Shown one piece after another: positions 1 through 6,767 of a DNA stretch of 12,432 nucleotides. Position 1 is the stretch's first letter; each line of letters begins with the position of its first letter. The notes under the pieces were generated by a model. That model was not told where the DNA came from. It searched no databases and worked only from the letters and a program-made list of their open reading frames with translations. Position numbers and translations under genes: made by a program. Source of the stretch: an uncultured Collinsella sp. (GTDB lineage Bacteria > Actinomycetota > Coriobacteriia > Coriobacteriales > Coriobacteriaceae); NCBI GenBank assembly GCA_902488525.1, contig CABTWP010000051.1, forward strand, positions 1 through 12,432, written 5' to 3'.

Positions 1-33
1 CCTGTCGGGTTCGAATCCCATGCGCTGGGCCCA
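1..33 (+). tRNA. 3' end of a tRNA-like gene, clipped by the window edge
   Basis: The GGG-TTCGAAT-CCC at 7-19 is a typical T arm and a CCA lies at 31-33, so this reads as the last third of a tRNA whose body lies upstream of the window. The anticodon is not visible, so no identity can be given. Two things are irregular. Only three T-stem pairs are perfect (the two outer positions do not pair unless C6 is bulged), and there are 13 bases between the T loop and the base before CCA, one more than the usual 12. The extra base could mean a selenocysteine-type 8+5 arm, or that CCA is not really encoded and the gene ends at G29. Confidence 0.6.
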
Positions 34-62
34 AAAAAGAAAGGCTTCCATTGCTGGGAGCC
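34..62 (-). terminator. Intrinsic terminator of tRNA-Val (minus strand)
   Basis: GGCTTCC (43-49) pairs with GGGAGCC (56-62) across a 6-base loop, with one G-U pair. Read on the minus strand the hairpin is followed by a T-rich run (complement of 34-42), which is the classic form. It lies just downstream of the minus-strand tRNA-Val gene. On the plus strand no T run follows, so it should not terminate the left-hand tRNA. Confidence 0.75.
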
Positions 63-73
63 TATCAAATCAG

Positions 74-149
74 TGGTGGGCGATGAGGGATTCGAACCCC
101 CAGCCTTGTGCGTGTAAAGCACCTGCGCTAACCGTTGCGCCAATCGCCC
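74..149 (-). tRNA. tRNA-Val (anticodon UAC)
   Basis: Read on the minus strand, the gene starts GGGCGAT at 149 and ends ATCGCCC-A-CCA at 74, giving a perfect 7-bp acceptor stem with encoded CCA. The anticodon loop reads TTTACAC, so the anticodon is TAC, which decodes valine GUA and, by wobble, other GUN codons. The T arm GGGGG-TTCGAAT-CCCTC and the D arm (GGCGCAACGGTTAGCGC) are normal. It is a single-gene unit with its own -10 box upstream and a terminator downstream. Confidence 0.95.
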
Positions 150-159
150 GTGCGGAGAG

Positions 160-165
160 AGTATA
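160..165 (-). promoter_or_regulatory. -10 box of the tRNA-Val promoter
   Basis: The minus strand reads TATACT at 165-160, about ten bases before the tRNA 5' end at 149, which is right for a transcription start close to the mature end. I see no convincing -35 hexamer at the expected distance; the nearest (complement of 183-188, GGTGAA) is weak. Confidence 0.5.
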
Positions 166-279
166 GCAAAACAATCGCCTCATTCACCTCATATCCATTA
201 AAGGTGACTCGCGCGTGTCACAGCGGAGCTGATTCAGTTGAGATTGCCTGAACATTCCGCCCCTCTTTACGCCCTCGGG

Positions 280-285
280 TATACT
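280..285 (+). promoter_or_regulatory. -10 box of the asnB promoter
   Basis: TATACT at 280-285, preceded by CGGG, lies about 50 bases upstream of the asnB start codon. The same hexamer is used upstream of tatA and of tRNA-Val in this window. The -35 region is poor (TTCCGC at 255-260 with a long 19-base spacer), so the promoter may need an activator or may be weak. Confidence 0.45.
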
Positions 286-336
286 CAAAAGCTACTGATT
301 CGATTTGATGCCCAGCAACAGCAGAGGGGATAGTAT

Positions 337-2217
337 ATGTGCGGTTTTGTCGGTTTTGTCGGTGGGACGGATAACCAATCCGAGGTGCTCACCAAGATGA
401 TGGACCGCATCGTCCATCGCGGTCCCGACATGGGCGGTCAGTTTATCGACGGCCGCGTTGCCCTCGGCTTCCGCCGCCTGTCGATCCTCGACCTGACCGA
501 GGCTGGCGCCCAACCCATGGCCAACGAGGACGGTAGCGTCGTCATTGTCTTCAACGGCGAGATCTACAACTTCCAAGAACTCCGTTCTGAGCTCGAGGCC
601 AAGGGCTACAAGTTCCACTGCGGCGCCGACACCGAGAGCCTCCTGCACGGCTACGAGGAGTGGGGCGAGGCCGTTCTCGATCGCCTGCGCGGTATGTACG
701 CCTTCGTCATCTGGGACAAAAAGAAGAACAAGCTTTTTGGCGCCCGCGACATCTTTGGCATCAAGCCGCTCTACTACTATCCCATGGCCGATGCGGGCGA
801 CGGCGCTCCGGGCGTGCTCTTTGGTTCCGAGATCAAGAGCTTCCTGGACTACCCGCACTTCCACAAGGCGGTCAACAAAAAGGCTCTGCGTCCGTACATG
901 ACGCTGCAGTATTCGGCAACCGAGGAGACCTTCTTCGAGGGTGTCTACAAGCTGCCGCCGGCGCACTACTTTACCGTCGATATCCCGACCGGCAAGATGA
1001 ACATCGAGCGCTACTGGGATTGCGATTACTCTGCCGTCGAGAAGCCGTTCGAAGAGTATGTCGATGAGCTGGACGAGGTCGTGCACGAGAGCGTCGAGGC
1101 CCATCGCATCGCCGACGTCAAGGTCGCGTCGTTCCTCTCCGGTGGCGTCGACTCCAGCTACATCGCCGCTTGCCTCATGCCCGACAAGACCTTCTCGGTG
1201 GGCTTTGACTACAAGAACTTCAACGAGACCAACTACGCCAAGGAGCTTTCCGATAAGCTCGGCGTCGAAAACGTTCGCAAGATGATTACCGCCGACGAGT
1301 TCTTCGGTGCGCTCGAGGACATCCAGTATCACATGGACGAGCCGCAGTCCAACCTGTCTTCCGTGCCGCTGTGGTTCTTGGCCGAGATGGCCCGCAAGGA
1401 CGTCACCGTCGTGCTTTCGGGCGAAGGCGCCGACGAGCTCTTTGGCGGCTACGCCTACTACGAGGACACGGTCCCGGTGCGCAAGTACAAAAAGATGGTG
1501 CCGCTGCCCATCCGTCGCGCGCTCGGTAATCTGGCGCTGCATATGCCGTACTTCAAGGGACATAACTTCCTGGTCAAGGGTGCCGAGATCCCTGAGAAGT
1601 CGTTCCTGGGACAGGCTCTGGTATGGCCAGAGCGCGAGGTCGACGGCGTGCTCAAGCCCGAGTACAACACCGGCGATGGCGCCTTCGAGCTTGCCGCTCC
1701 CATCTATGCGCGCGTGAAGGGTCAGCCCGAGCTGGTCAAGAAGCAGTACCTGGACATGAACATGTGGCTCCCGGGCGACATTCTGCTCAAGGCCGACAAG
1801 ATGTGCATGGCACACTCACTGGAGCTGCGCGTGCCCTTCCTGGACCGCAAAGTCATGGAGTTCGCCGAGCACATTCCCGACCGCTACCGCATCAACGAGA
1901 ACGGCAACAAACAGGTACTCCGCCACGCTGCCAACAAGTCGTTGCCTGATGAGTGGGCCACCCGTCCCAAGGTGGGCTTCCCGGTGCCGATTGTCTACTG
2001 GCTGCGCGAGCAAAAGTGGTACGACTATGTCAAGGAGTACTTCACCGCGCCGTGGGCAAGCGAGTTCTTCAATACCGACGAGCTTATGCACCTGCTCGAT
2101 CTGCACTTTGCGGGCAAGGGCGATTTCCAGCGCAAGATCTATACGCCGCTCGTGTTCCTAGTGTGGTACAAGCGCTTCTTTATCGACGAGGGCCAGCCTT
2201 CTGTTCAGGCTGCCTAG
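337..2217 (+). CDS. asnB: Asparagine synthetase B-type glutamine amidotransferase
   Basis: 626 residues. Family members take ammonia from glutamine in an N-terminal class II amidotransferase domain and use it to amidate a carboxylate activated by ATP, classically aspartate to asparagine. The start MCGFVGF places Cys2 as the N-terminal nucleophile after Met removal, which fixes the start; an RBS (AGAGGGG) lies just upstream. The glutaminase domain spans roughly residues 2-190 (RGPD near 29, FNGEIYN near 73). The synthetase domain carries the ATP PP-loop SGGVDSS at 268-274 and the LSGEGADELFGGY segment near 367. The length matches the long Bacillus-type AsnB. It is monocistronic, with its own promoter and a strong terminator. 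In several Gram-positives, AsnB-like proteins amidate peptidoglycan residues rather than aspartate, and murE next door keeps that option open. Family assignment is firm; the physiological substrate is not. Confidence 0.93.
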   Translation: MCGFVGFVGGTDNQSEVLTKMMDRIVHRGPDMGGQFIDGRVALGFRRLSILDLTEAGAQPMANEDGSVVIVFNGEIYNFQELRSELEAKGYKFHCGADTESLLHGYEEWGEAVLDRLRGMYAFVIWDKKKNKLFGARDIFGIKPLYYYPMADAGDGAPGVLFGSEIKSFLDYPHFHKAVNKKALRPYMTLQYSATEETFFEGVYKLPPAHYFTVDIPTGKMNIERYWDCDYSAVEKPFEEYVDELDEVVHESVEAHRIADVKVASFLSGGVDSSYIAACLMPDKTFSVGFDYKNFNETNYAKELSDKLGVENVRKMITADEFFGALEDIQYHMDEPQSNLSSVPLWFLAEMARKDVTVVLSGEGADELFGGYAYYEDTVPVRKYKKMVPLPIRRALGNLALHMPYFKGHNFLVKGAEIPEKSFLGQALVWPEREVDGVLKPEYNTGDGAFELAAPIYARVKGQPELVKKQYLDMNMWLPGDILLKADKMCMAHSLELRVPFLDRKVMEFAEHIPDRYRINENGNKQVLRHAANKSLPDEWATRPKVGFPVPIVYWLREQKWYDYVKEYFTAPWASEFFNTDELMHLLDLHFAGKGDFQRKIYTPLVFLVWYKRFFIDEGQPSVQAA

Positions 2218-2242
2218 CCTCGGCTTACGAACGCCTGCGCGT

Positions 2243-2267
2243 AACGGCTCCTCCGGGAGCCGTTTTT
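2243..2267 (+). terminator. Intrinsic terminator after asnB
   Basis: A perfect 9-bp stem, AACGGCTCC (2243-2251) with GGAGCCGTT (2256-2264), and a TCCG tetraloop are followed by TTTTT. It begins 26 bases after the asnB stop and separates asnB from murE. Confidence 0.9.
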
Positions 2268-2291
2268 GCGCGAGCACGTTTCAGTTACTAT
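2266..2291 (+). promoter_or_regulatory. Possible murE promoter
   Basis: TACTAT at 2286-2291 could be a -10 box, about 40 bases before the murE start, and TTGCGC at 2266-2271 overlapping the asnB terminator tract could be its -35. The 14-base spacer is short, so the -35 assignment is doubtful. A promoter is expected here because the asnB terminator isolates murE. Confidence 0.35.
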
Positions 2292-2329
2292 GAAAACCGT
2301 CCCTGCCAAATGGCTGAGAAAGGTGAAAG

Positions 2330-3892
2330 ATGCACCATTCGGATTCCGCGACCGTGACCACGGTCGATACGCTTGCCAAGCTTCTCGATGTGTGCGGCGA
2401 GCTGCGCGCATCAGAGCAGGTTGACGAGCGTGCCGTGACCGGTTGCTCGTTTGATTCGCGCGCGGTCTCGGCAGGTGACGTGTTCTTCTGTAAAGGTGCT
2501 GCCTTTAAGCCCGCGTTTTTGAGCATGGCGCTCGATGCGGGCGCCGTCGCATTTGTGTGCGAGGAGTCGCTGGTCGAGTCTCTGGAGCCGCTGGCGCAGG
2601 AGAGCGGTGCTGCGATGCTGGTTGTTGATAGCGTTCGCACGGCCATGGCCCTGTTGCCGCCGGAGGTCTACGACCGTCCCGACCACGACGTCAAGATCGT
2701 GGGTATCACCGGCACCAAGGGAAAGACCACGGCCGCTTTTATGCTCCAGTCGATTATCAAAGCGGCGGGCGAGTCCTGCGGCATGATCGGCTCGGTGAGT
2801 ACCGACGATGGCATCGAGTGCTACGAGAGCACCAATACTACGCCCGAGGCCCCCGAGGTCTGGCGCCATATCGCCAACTGCCGCACGTCCGGTCGCCAGT
2901 CCATGGTCATGGAGGTTTCGAGCCAGGCGCTCAAGTACCAACGCGTCGAGAATCTGCCGTTTGACGTGGCGTGCTTCCTCAACATCGGCCGCGACCACAT
3001 CTCGCCGATCGAACACCCCACGTTTGAGGATTATTTTGAGAGCAAACTCAGGATCTTTGACCAGGCAAAGACCGCCGTGGTGAATCTAGGCACCGAAGAG
3101 GTTGACCGTGTGCTAGAGGCAGCGTCGACGGCCGAGCGCTTGGTGACCGTTGGCGTCGAGCATCCCGAGGCAAGTCTGTGGGCGAGCGACGTACGCATGG
3201 TCGGCTTTAGCATCGAGTTCAACTTGCATGGCTTGTGTGCCGACGAGTCCGAGGCGGGGGAGAAGGTCCTGCTGGGTATCGCGGGCGACTTTAACGTGGA
3301 GAACGCGCTGGTCGCTATCGCCGCTGCGCGCGAGATCGGCATCGGTATCGATGCCATCAAGAAGGGCCTCTCAAAACTGCGTGTGCCGGGCCGTATGGAG
3401 GTCGTGGAGTCGAAGGACGGCCGCGTGATTTGTGTCGTCGACTACGCGCACAACCAGCTTTCGTTCCGCTCGCTTTTCTCGTCGGTCAAGCGCGCGTTTC
3501 CCGCTAGTCCGGTCATTGCGGTGTTTGGCGCTGCCGGCGGCAAGGCGCAGGAGCGCCGCGAGCAGCTTCCGCGCGAGGCCGCACCGTATTCCGACCTGAT
3601 GATCTTTGCCAATGAGGACCCGGCTCACGAGGACCCGATGAAGGTCTGTCGCGAGCTTGCCGAACATGTTCCCGACGATACGCCGAACAAGATCATCCTC
3701 GATCGCGAAGCCGCTGTGCATGCGGCGTTCAAGGCGGCGCGCGAGGAGTACGTCAACCCCGATGCTCCCACCATTGTCTTGCTGCTGGCAAAGGGTGACG
3801 AGGAGCTCATGCACGTGGGCGACGAGTTCGTGCCCATCGAGAGCGACCTTTCGCTGGCCAATCGCCTGATCGATGTTACCCAGTTTGACTAA
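2330..3892 (+). CDS. murE: MurE: UDP-MurNAc-L-Ala-D-Glu ligase, Lys-type (non-DAP)
   Basis: 520 residues. MurE is a cytoplasmic ATP-dependent ligase that adds the third amino acid to the peptidoglycan stem peptide. Visible features in order are: the Mur ligase N-terminal FDSRAVSAGDVFF (near 41), the P-loop GTKGKTT (128-134), NTTPEA, SSQALKYQRV, NIGRDHISPIEHPTFEDY, and the C-terminal DYAHN segment. The residue selecting meso-diaminopimelate, the DNPR motif of E. coli, is replaced by NEDPAHEDP (428-436). This and the HISPIEHPTFEDY segment resemble lysine-adding MurE of staphylococci and streptococci, so I infer L-Lys or L-Orn as substrate. The ATG is preceded by AAAGGTG. The gene stands outside any mur/fts division cluster. 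MurE is near certain; the amino acid specificity is inference. Confidence 0.9.
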   Translation: MHHSDSATVTTVDTLAKLLDVCGELRASEQVDERAVTGCSFDSRAVSAGDVFFCKGAAFKPAFLSMALDAGAVAFVCEESLVESLEPLAQESGAAMLVVDSVRTAMALLPPEVYDRPDHDVKIVGITGTKGKTTAAFMLQSIIKAAGESCGMIGSVSTDDGIECYESTNTTPEAPEVWRHIANCRTSGRQSMVMEVSSQALKYQRVENLPFDVACFLNIGRDHISPIEHPTFEDYFESKLRIFDQAKTAVVNLGTEEVDRVLEAASTAERLVTVGVEHPEASLWASDVRMVGFSIEFNLHGLCADESEAGEKVLLGIAGDFNVENALVAIAAAREIGIGIDAIKKGLSKLRVPGRMEVVESKDGRVICVVDYAHNQLSFRSLFSSVKRAFPASPVIAVFGAAGGKAQERREQLPREAAPYSDLMIFANEDPAHEDPMKVCRELAEHVPDDTPNKIILDREAAVHAAFKAAREEYVNPDAPTIVLLLAKGDEELMHVGDEFVPIESDLSLANRLIDVTQFD

Positions 3893-3999
3893 TGAACCAT
3901 GATGGCGGCGGCGTCCTGAGTGCGCTGTCGCCATAAGCGTGTTCCCTCAATCAAAACATGCCGTCCAAGTCCAAACCCTTCTACGTAAACGGAGTAACC

Positions 4000-4911
4000 A
4001 TGTCCCACAACACCCTGCCGACCGTTGCCGAGCTTTCGGGCGAGATGCGCGAGCGCTTGGCCAAGGTCAAGTACGTCTTTACCGACCTGGATGCCACGAT
4101 GCTCGCACCCGGCTCGTGCGTGCTGCGCGACAACGACGGCAACCCCTCGACCAAACTCGTCGAGGCCGTCGTGGCGCTCGCTCGTGCTGGCATTCAGGTG
4201 GTTCCCACCTCGGGCCGCAACCGTACCATGATCCACGAGGACGCGCGCGTGCTCGGCCTCAACTCCTACATTGGTGAGATGGGCGGCCTGGTTATGTACG
4301 ACCTCAAGGCCAACGATTGGGAGTATCTGACCGGCGACATGCCTTACGACCCCGTCTGCGGCCTTACTCCGCACCAGGTGATCGAGCAGACCGGCGTGTG
4401 CGAGAAGATCCTTGCCCGCTGGCCGCACAAGATCGAGTATCACAACGACATGTCGACCGGCTACAAGTACCGCGAGGTCACCGTCGGCATGCGCGGCGAT
4501 GTGCCCGACAATGAGGTCCAGGCCATCCTGGACGAGGCCGGCTGCGGTCTGATCTGGGCTTGCAACGGCCATCTGACTCACCTGTCCAAGCCGACGACGC
4601 TCGAGCTCGATCGCGTCGAGGACGGTCGCGCATTCAACATCAACCCCGCGGGCCTCAACAAAGGCGTCGCCATTGCGCGCTTCTGCGAGCACCTGGGGAT
4701 CGAGCGCGAGGAGACGCTCGCGCTCGGCGACTCCGAGTCCGACTTCTACATGGCCGATCACGTGGGCACGTTCTGCCTGGTCGAGAATGGCCTGACGAGC
4801 GCCGGCGCGCCCGAGTTCCTGGCTGCTTGCGAGAACGCTTTCGTTACGCGTGGCAAAATTGTCGACGGTTGGGCGGCGACGGCAGAGCTGCTGGTCGCGG
4901 CGCGTTCGTAG
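4000..4911 (+). CDS. HAD-superfamily phosphatase (Cof / phosphoglycerate-type), substrate unknown
   Basis: 304 residues from the ATG at 4000. I prefer it to the in-frame ATG at 3958 because GGAG (3991-3994) sits five bases upstream, while the earlier ATG has no RBS. HAD motif I is TDLDATML, with the nucleophile D29 and acid/base D31; Ala32 replaces the usual Gly. Motif II is TSGR, the conserved lysine is K221 in LNKGVAI, and motif IV is GDSESDF (243-249). The insert between motifs II and III is of the size and type of the Cof-like C2 cap, as in sugar-phosphate and mannosyl-3-phosphoglycerate phosphatases. It lies between murE and murI, about 107 bases after the murE stop, with no clear promoter, so it is probably co-transcribed. 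A cell-wall role is suggested only by position; the substrate cannot be read from the sequence. Confidence 0.85.
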   Translation: MSHNTLPTVAELSGEMRERLAKVKYVFTDLDATMLAPGSCVLRDNDGNPSTKLVEAVVALARAGIQVVPTSGRNRTMIHEDARVLGLNSYIGEMGGLVMYDLKANDWEYLTGDMPYDPVCGLTPHQVIEQTGVCEKILARWPHKIEYHNDMSTGYKYREVTVGMRGDVPDNEVQAILDEAGCGLIWACNGHLTHLSKPTTLELDRVEDGRAFNINPAGLNKGVAIARFCEHLGIEREETLALGDSESDFYMADHVGTFCLVENGLTSAGAPEFLAACENAFVTRGKIVDGWAATAELLVAARS

Positions 4912-4919
4912 CGCGCCGC
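4897..4919 (+). other. GC-rich hairpin over the stop codon of the HAD phosphatase gene
   Basis: A perfect 8-bp inverted repeat, GCGGCGCG (4897-4904) with CGCGCCGC (4912-4919), has a 7-base loop that contains the TAG stop. No T run follows, so it is not a standard terminator. It could block 3' exonucleases or help terminate in another way. In GC-rich DNA it may also be accidental. Confidence 0.4.
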
Positions 4920-4962
4920 CGCCGCACTTGGACATGTCTTTTCGAGAGAGACTGGTGAGGTA

Positions 4963-5847
4963 ATGTCCGATATCGAGAATCCGGCAGGCGACACGCGCCC
5001 GATTGGCGTGTTCGATTCTGGTTTGGGCGGTCTGACGGTTGCGCGCGCCATCGCGACGGCGCTGCCGCACGAGTCCGTCTACTACTTTGGCGACACCAAA
5101 CGCTGCCCCTACGGCACGCGCACCGAGGATGAGGTGCGCTCGTTTGCGTTGCAGGCGGGTCGTTGGCTTTCGAAGCACGACGTCAAGATTATGGTCATCG
5201 CCTGCAACACGGCGACCGCTGCGGCCTTGCGTCTGGCCCAGCAGGTGCTCGACGTTCCCGTGATCGGTGTGATCGCGCCGGGTGCCCGTGCAGCAATCAA
5301 CAGCACGCGTACGCGTCGCGTGGGCGTGCTCGCCACCAACCTCACCATTCGCTCGGGCGCCTACACGCGCGCCATTCAGGATCTGGATGCCGGCGTCGAT
5401 GTATACGGCTGTCCTGCCTCGAGCTTTGTCGAGGTTGTCGAACACGAGCTCGCCTCGGGTGCACATCTGCAGGAACAGTGGCTTGAGAACGAGGACATCT
5501 TCGATACGCCTGCCGTGCGTGCGCTGGTGGGTGCCACGGTTGAGCCGCTGCGCGACCACGGTATCGATACCGTGGTGCTCGGCTGTACGCATTTTCCGCT
5601 GTTGGTGGGACCTATCCGGCATGCGCTGGGGCCTGGGGTGCGCGTCGTGAGTTCCGCCGAGGAGACCACGCGCGAGCTGACCGATATCCTCACGCGCCGC
5701 GAGCAGCTGGCGGGCGACGCCGCCGAGCCGCAGCATCGTTTTGCCACGACGGCCGATAACATTGCCGAGTTTGCGGTGGCGGGCAGCTTTATCTTTGGAC
5801 AGCCGCTCAAGAGCATCGAACATATCGATATCGATGAGCTGAAATAG
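4963..5847 (+). CDS. murI: Glutamate racemase
   Basis: 294 residues. It converts L-glutamate to D-glutamate in the cytoplasm without a cofactor, supplying the second residue of the peptidoglycan stem peptide. The diagnostic motifs are present: FDSGLGG with D18 and S19, the YFGDTKRCPYG loop, the first catalytic cysteine C81 in CNTATA, and the second, C208, in GCTHFPLL. The length is a little above the usual 265-275, with a short N-terminal extension of about ten residues before GVFDSG. GGTGAGG directly before the ATG is the RBS. It lies 51 bases after the phosphatase gene and 54 before rph with no terminator, so it probably belongs to the same transcript. Together with murE it makes this a small cell-wall precursor cluster. 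Confidence 0.95.
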   Translation: MSDIENPAGDTRPIGVFDSGLGGLTVARAIATALPHESVYYFGDTKRCPYGTRTEDEVRSFALQAGRWLSKHDVKIMVIACNTATAAALRLAQQVLDVPVIGVIAPGARAAINSTRTRRVGVLATNLTIRSGAYTRAIQDLDAGVDVYGCPASSFVEVVEHELASGAHLQEQWLENEDIFDTPAVRALVGATVEPLRDHGIDTVVLGCTHFPLLVGPIRHALGPGVRVVSSAEETTRELTDILTRREQLAGDAAEPQHRFATTADNIAEFAVAGSFIFGQPLKSIEHIDIDELK

Positions 5848-5901
5848 ATGTAAGGCAGCCGCCAAAGCCTTCGCCACATCTTTTGCCGAAAGGAAATTTC
5901 T

Positions 5902-6627
5902 ATGGAGTACATGCAGGTCAACCGCGCCAACGGTCGCGCCGCCAACGAGTTGCGCCCCGTTAAGCTCACCCGTGGTGTCATGAAGCACGCCCACGGCTCG
6001 TGTTTGGCCGAGTTCGGCGACACGCGCGTGCTGTGCGCCGCCACTATCGAGGAGGGCGTGCCGGGCTGGCGAAAGGGAGCTAAGGCCGGCTGGGTGACCG
6101 CGGAATACGCCATGCTGCCGGCGTCGACCGGCAAGCGCTGCAAGCGCGAGCACGCCAACCGCAAGGGTCGCTCCATGGAGATCGAGCGCCTCATTGGCCG
6201 CAGCCTGCGTACCGTCGTCAACATGAAGGCGCTCGGCGAGTACACCGTCACCGTCGACTGCGATGTGATTCAGGCCGATGGCGGCACGCGTACAGCGAGC
6301 ATCACCGGCGCCTGGGTGGCGCTGCACGACGCCCTCGCCATGTGGGTCGAGGCGGGCAAGATCGAGCGCATCCCGCTTATCGGCCAGGTGGCTGCCATCT
6401 CCATGGGCGTTGTCGACGGCAATACGCTGCTTGACCTCGATTATTCCGAGGACAGCCATGCCGAGGTCGACATGAACCTCGTCGCCACCGACACCGGCGA
6501 GATGATCGAGCTCCAGGGCACCGGCGAGCAGGCGCCCTTTGACCGCAAACGCCTCAACGCCCTGCTCGACCTGGGCGACAAGGGTATCGCCGAGCTCATC
6601 GAGCTTCAGCGCCAAGCCATCGCCTAA
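5902..6627 (+). CDS. rph: RNase PH (tRNA 3'-end trimming phosphorolytic exonuclease)
   Basis: 241 residues, normal for the family. RNase PH removes nucleotides after the CCA of tRNA precursors, using phosphate, as a hexameric ring. The N-terminal part NGRAANELRPVKLTRG matches the family signature, though Asp of the usual DGR is Asn here. The phosphate-binding GGTRTASITGAW starts at 127 (R130), and the catalytic acidic pair fits D178 and D184 in LDLDYSED. EFGDTRVLCAA and MLPAST are also family-typical. The RBS is AAGGA at 5890-5894, seven bases before the ATG; a second ATG at 5911 is possible but has no RBS of its own. It follows murI and precedes rdgB, an order also seen in Bacillus (racE, rph, rdgB homologue). 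Confidence 0.95.
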   Translation: MEYMQVNRANGRAANELRPVKLTRGVMKHAHGSCLAEFGDTRVLCAATIEEGVPGWRKGAKAGWVTAEYAMLPASTGKRCKREHANRKGRSMEIERLIGRSLRTVVNMKALGEYTVTVDCDVIQADGGTRTASITGAWVALHDALAMWVEAGKIERIPLIGQVAAISMGVVDGNTLLDLDYSEDSHAEVDMNLVATDTGEMIELQGTGEQAPFDRKRLNALLDLGDKGIAELIELQRQAIA

Positions 6628-6664
6628 CCTGCCAAAAGGGACAGGTTTATTTTGGTAGGTTTTA
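6626..6664 (+). terminator. Terminator-like structure with two alternative hairpins after rph
   Basis: The bases starting at the rph stop can fold in two exclusive ways. AACCTG (6626-6631) can pair with CAGGTT (6642-6647), followed by TTATTTT. Alternatively the longer AACCTGCCAAAA (6626-6637) can pair with TTTTGGTAGGTT (6650-6661), 12 bp with one G-U pair, followed by TTTAT. Either could end or pause transcription. If so, rdgB-dtd would need its own promoter in 6665-6760, where I see only an isolated TATAGA (6746-6751) without a -35. Confidence 0.55.
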
Positions 6665-6767
6665 TCTGCTGAAATGCTGCGTTGAAAGGTCCGATCGCCT
6701 GAGAGGGGAGAGGTCAAGTGCCCAAACGCCCCTCACGCGGCTTGCTATAGAGACAAGGAGGCCAGTC

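Noticed and set aside
2238..2250. CGCGTAACGGCTC occurs both after asnB (2238-2250) and after lysS (12396-12408).
   Set aside because: A 13-base match is about what chance gives in 12 kb of GC-rich DNA, and in asnB it belongs to a different hairpin (the terminator), not to the palindrome.
3892..3936. A 14-codon ORF overlapping the murE stop (TAATG), reading MNHDGGGVLSALSP.
   Set aside because: Too short, no family resemblance and no RBS beyond the murE tail; such overlaps arise easily by chance.
5822..5840. Short palindrome ATCGATATCGAT at the end of murI.
   Set aside because: It lies inside the coding sequence and encodes the repeated Ile-Asp of HIDIDEL; no further structure surrounds it.
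3889..6717. Very long open frames on the minus strand (also across 10277-12427 and 6714-7889).
   Set aside because: They are antisense to well-identified plus-strand genes and follow from GC-rich codon use, which removes stop codons from the opposite strand. Their translations are low-complexity-like (rich in His, Arg, Val, Leu, Gly) with no recognisable domains.
6746..6751. TATAGA as a -10 box for rdgB.
   Set aside because: No -35 at the expected distance, and it would start transcription inside the rdgB ribosome-binding site.
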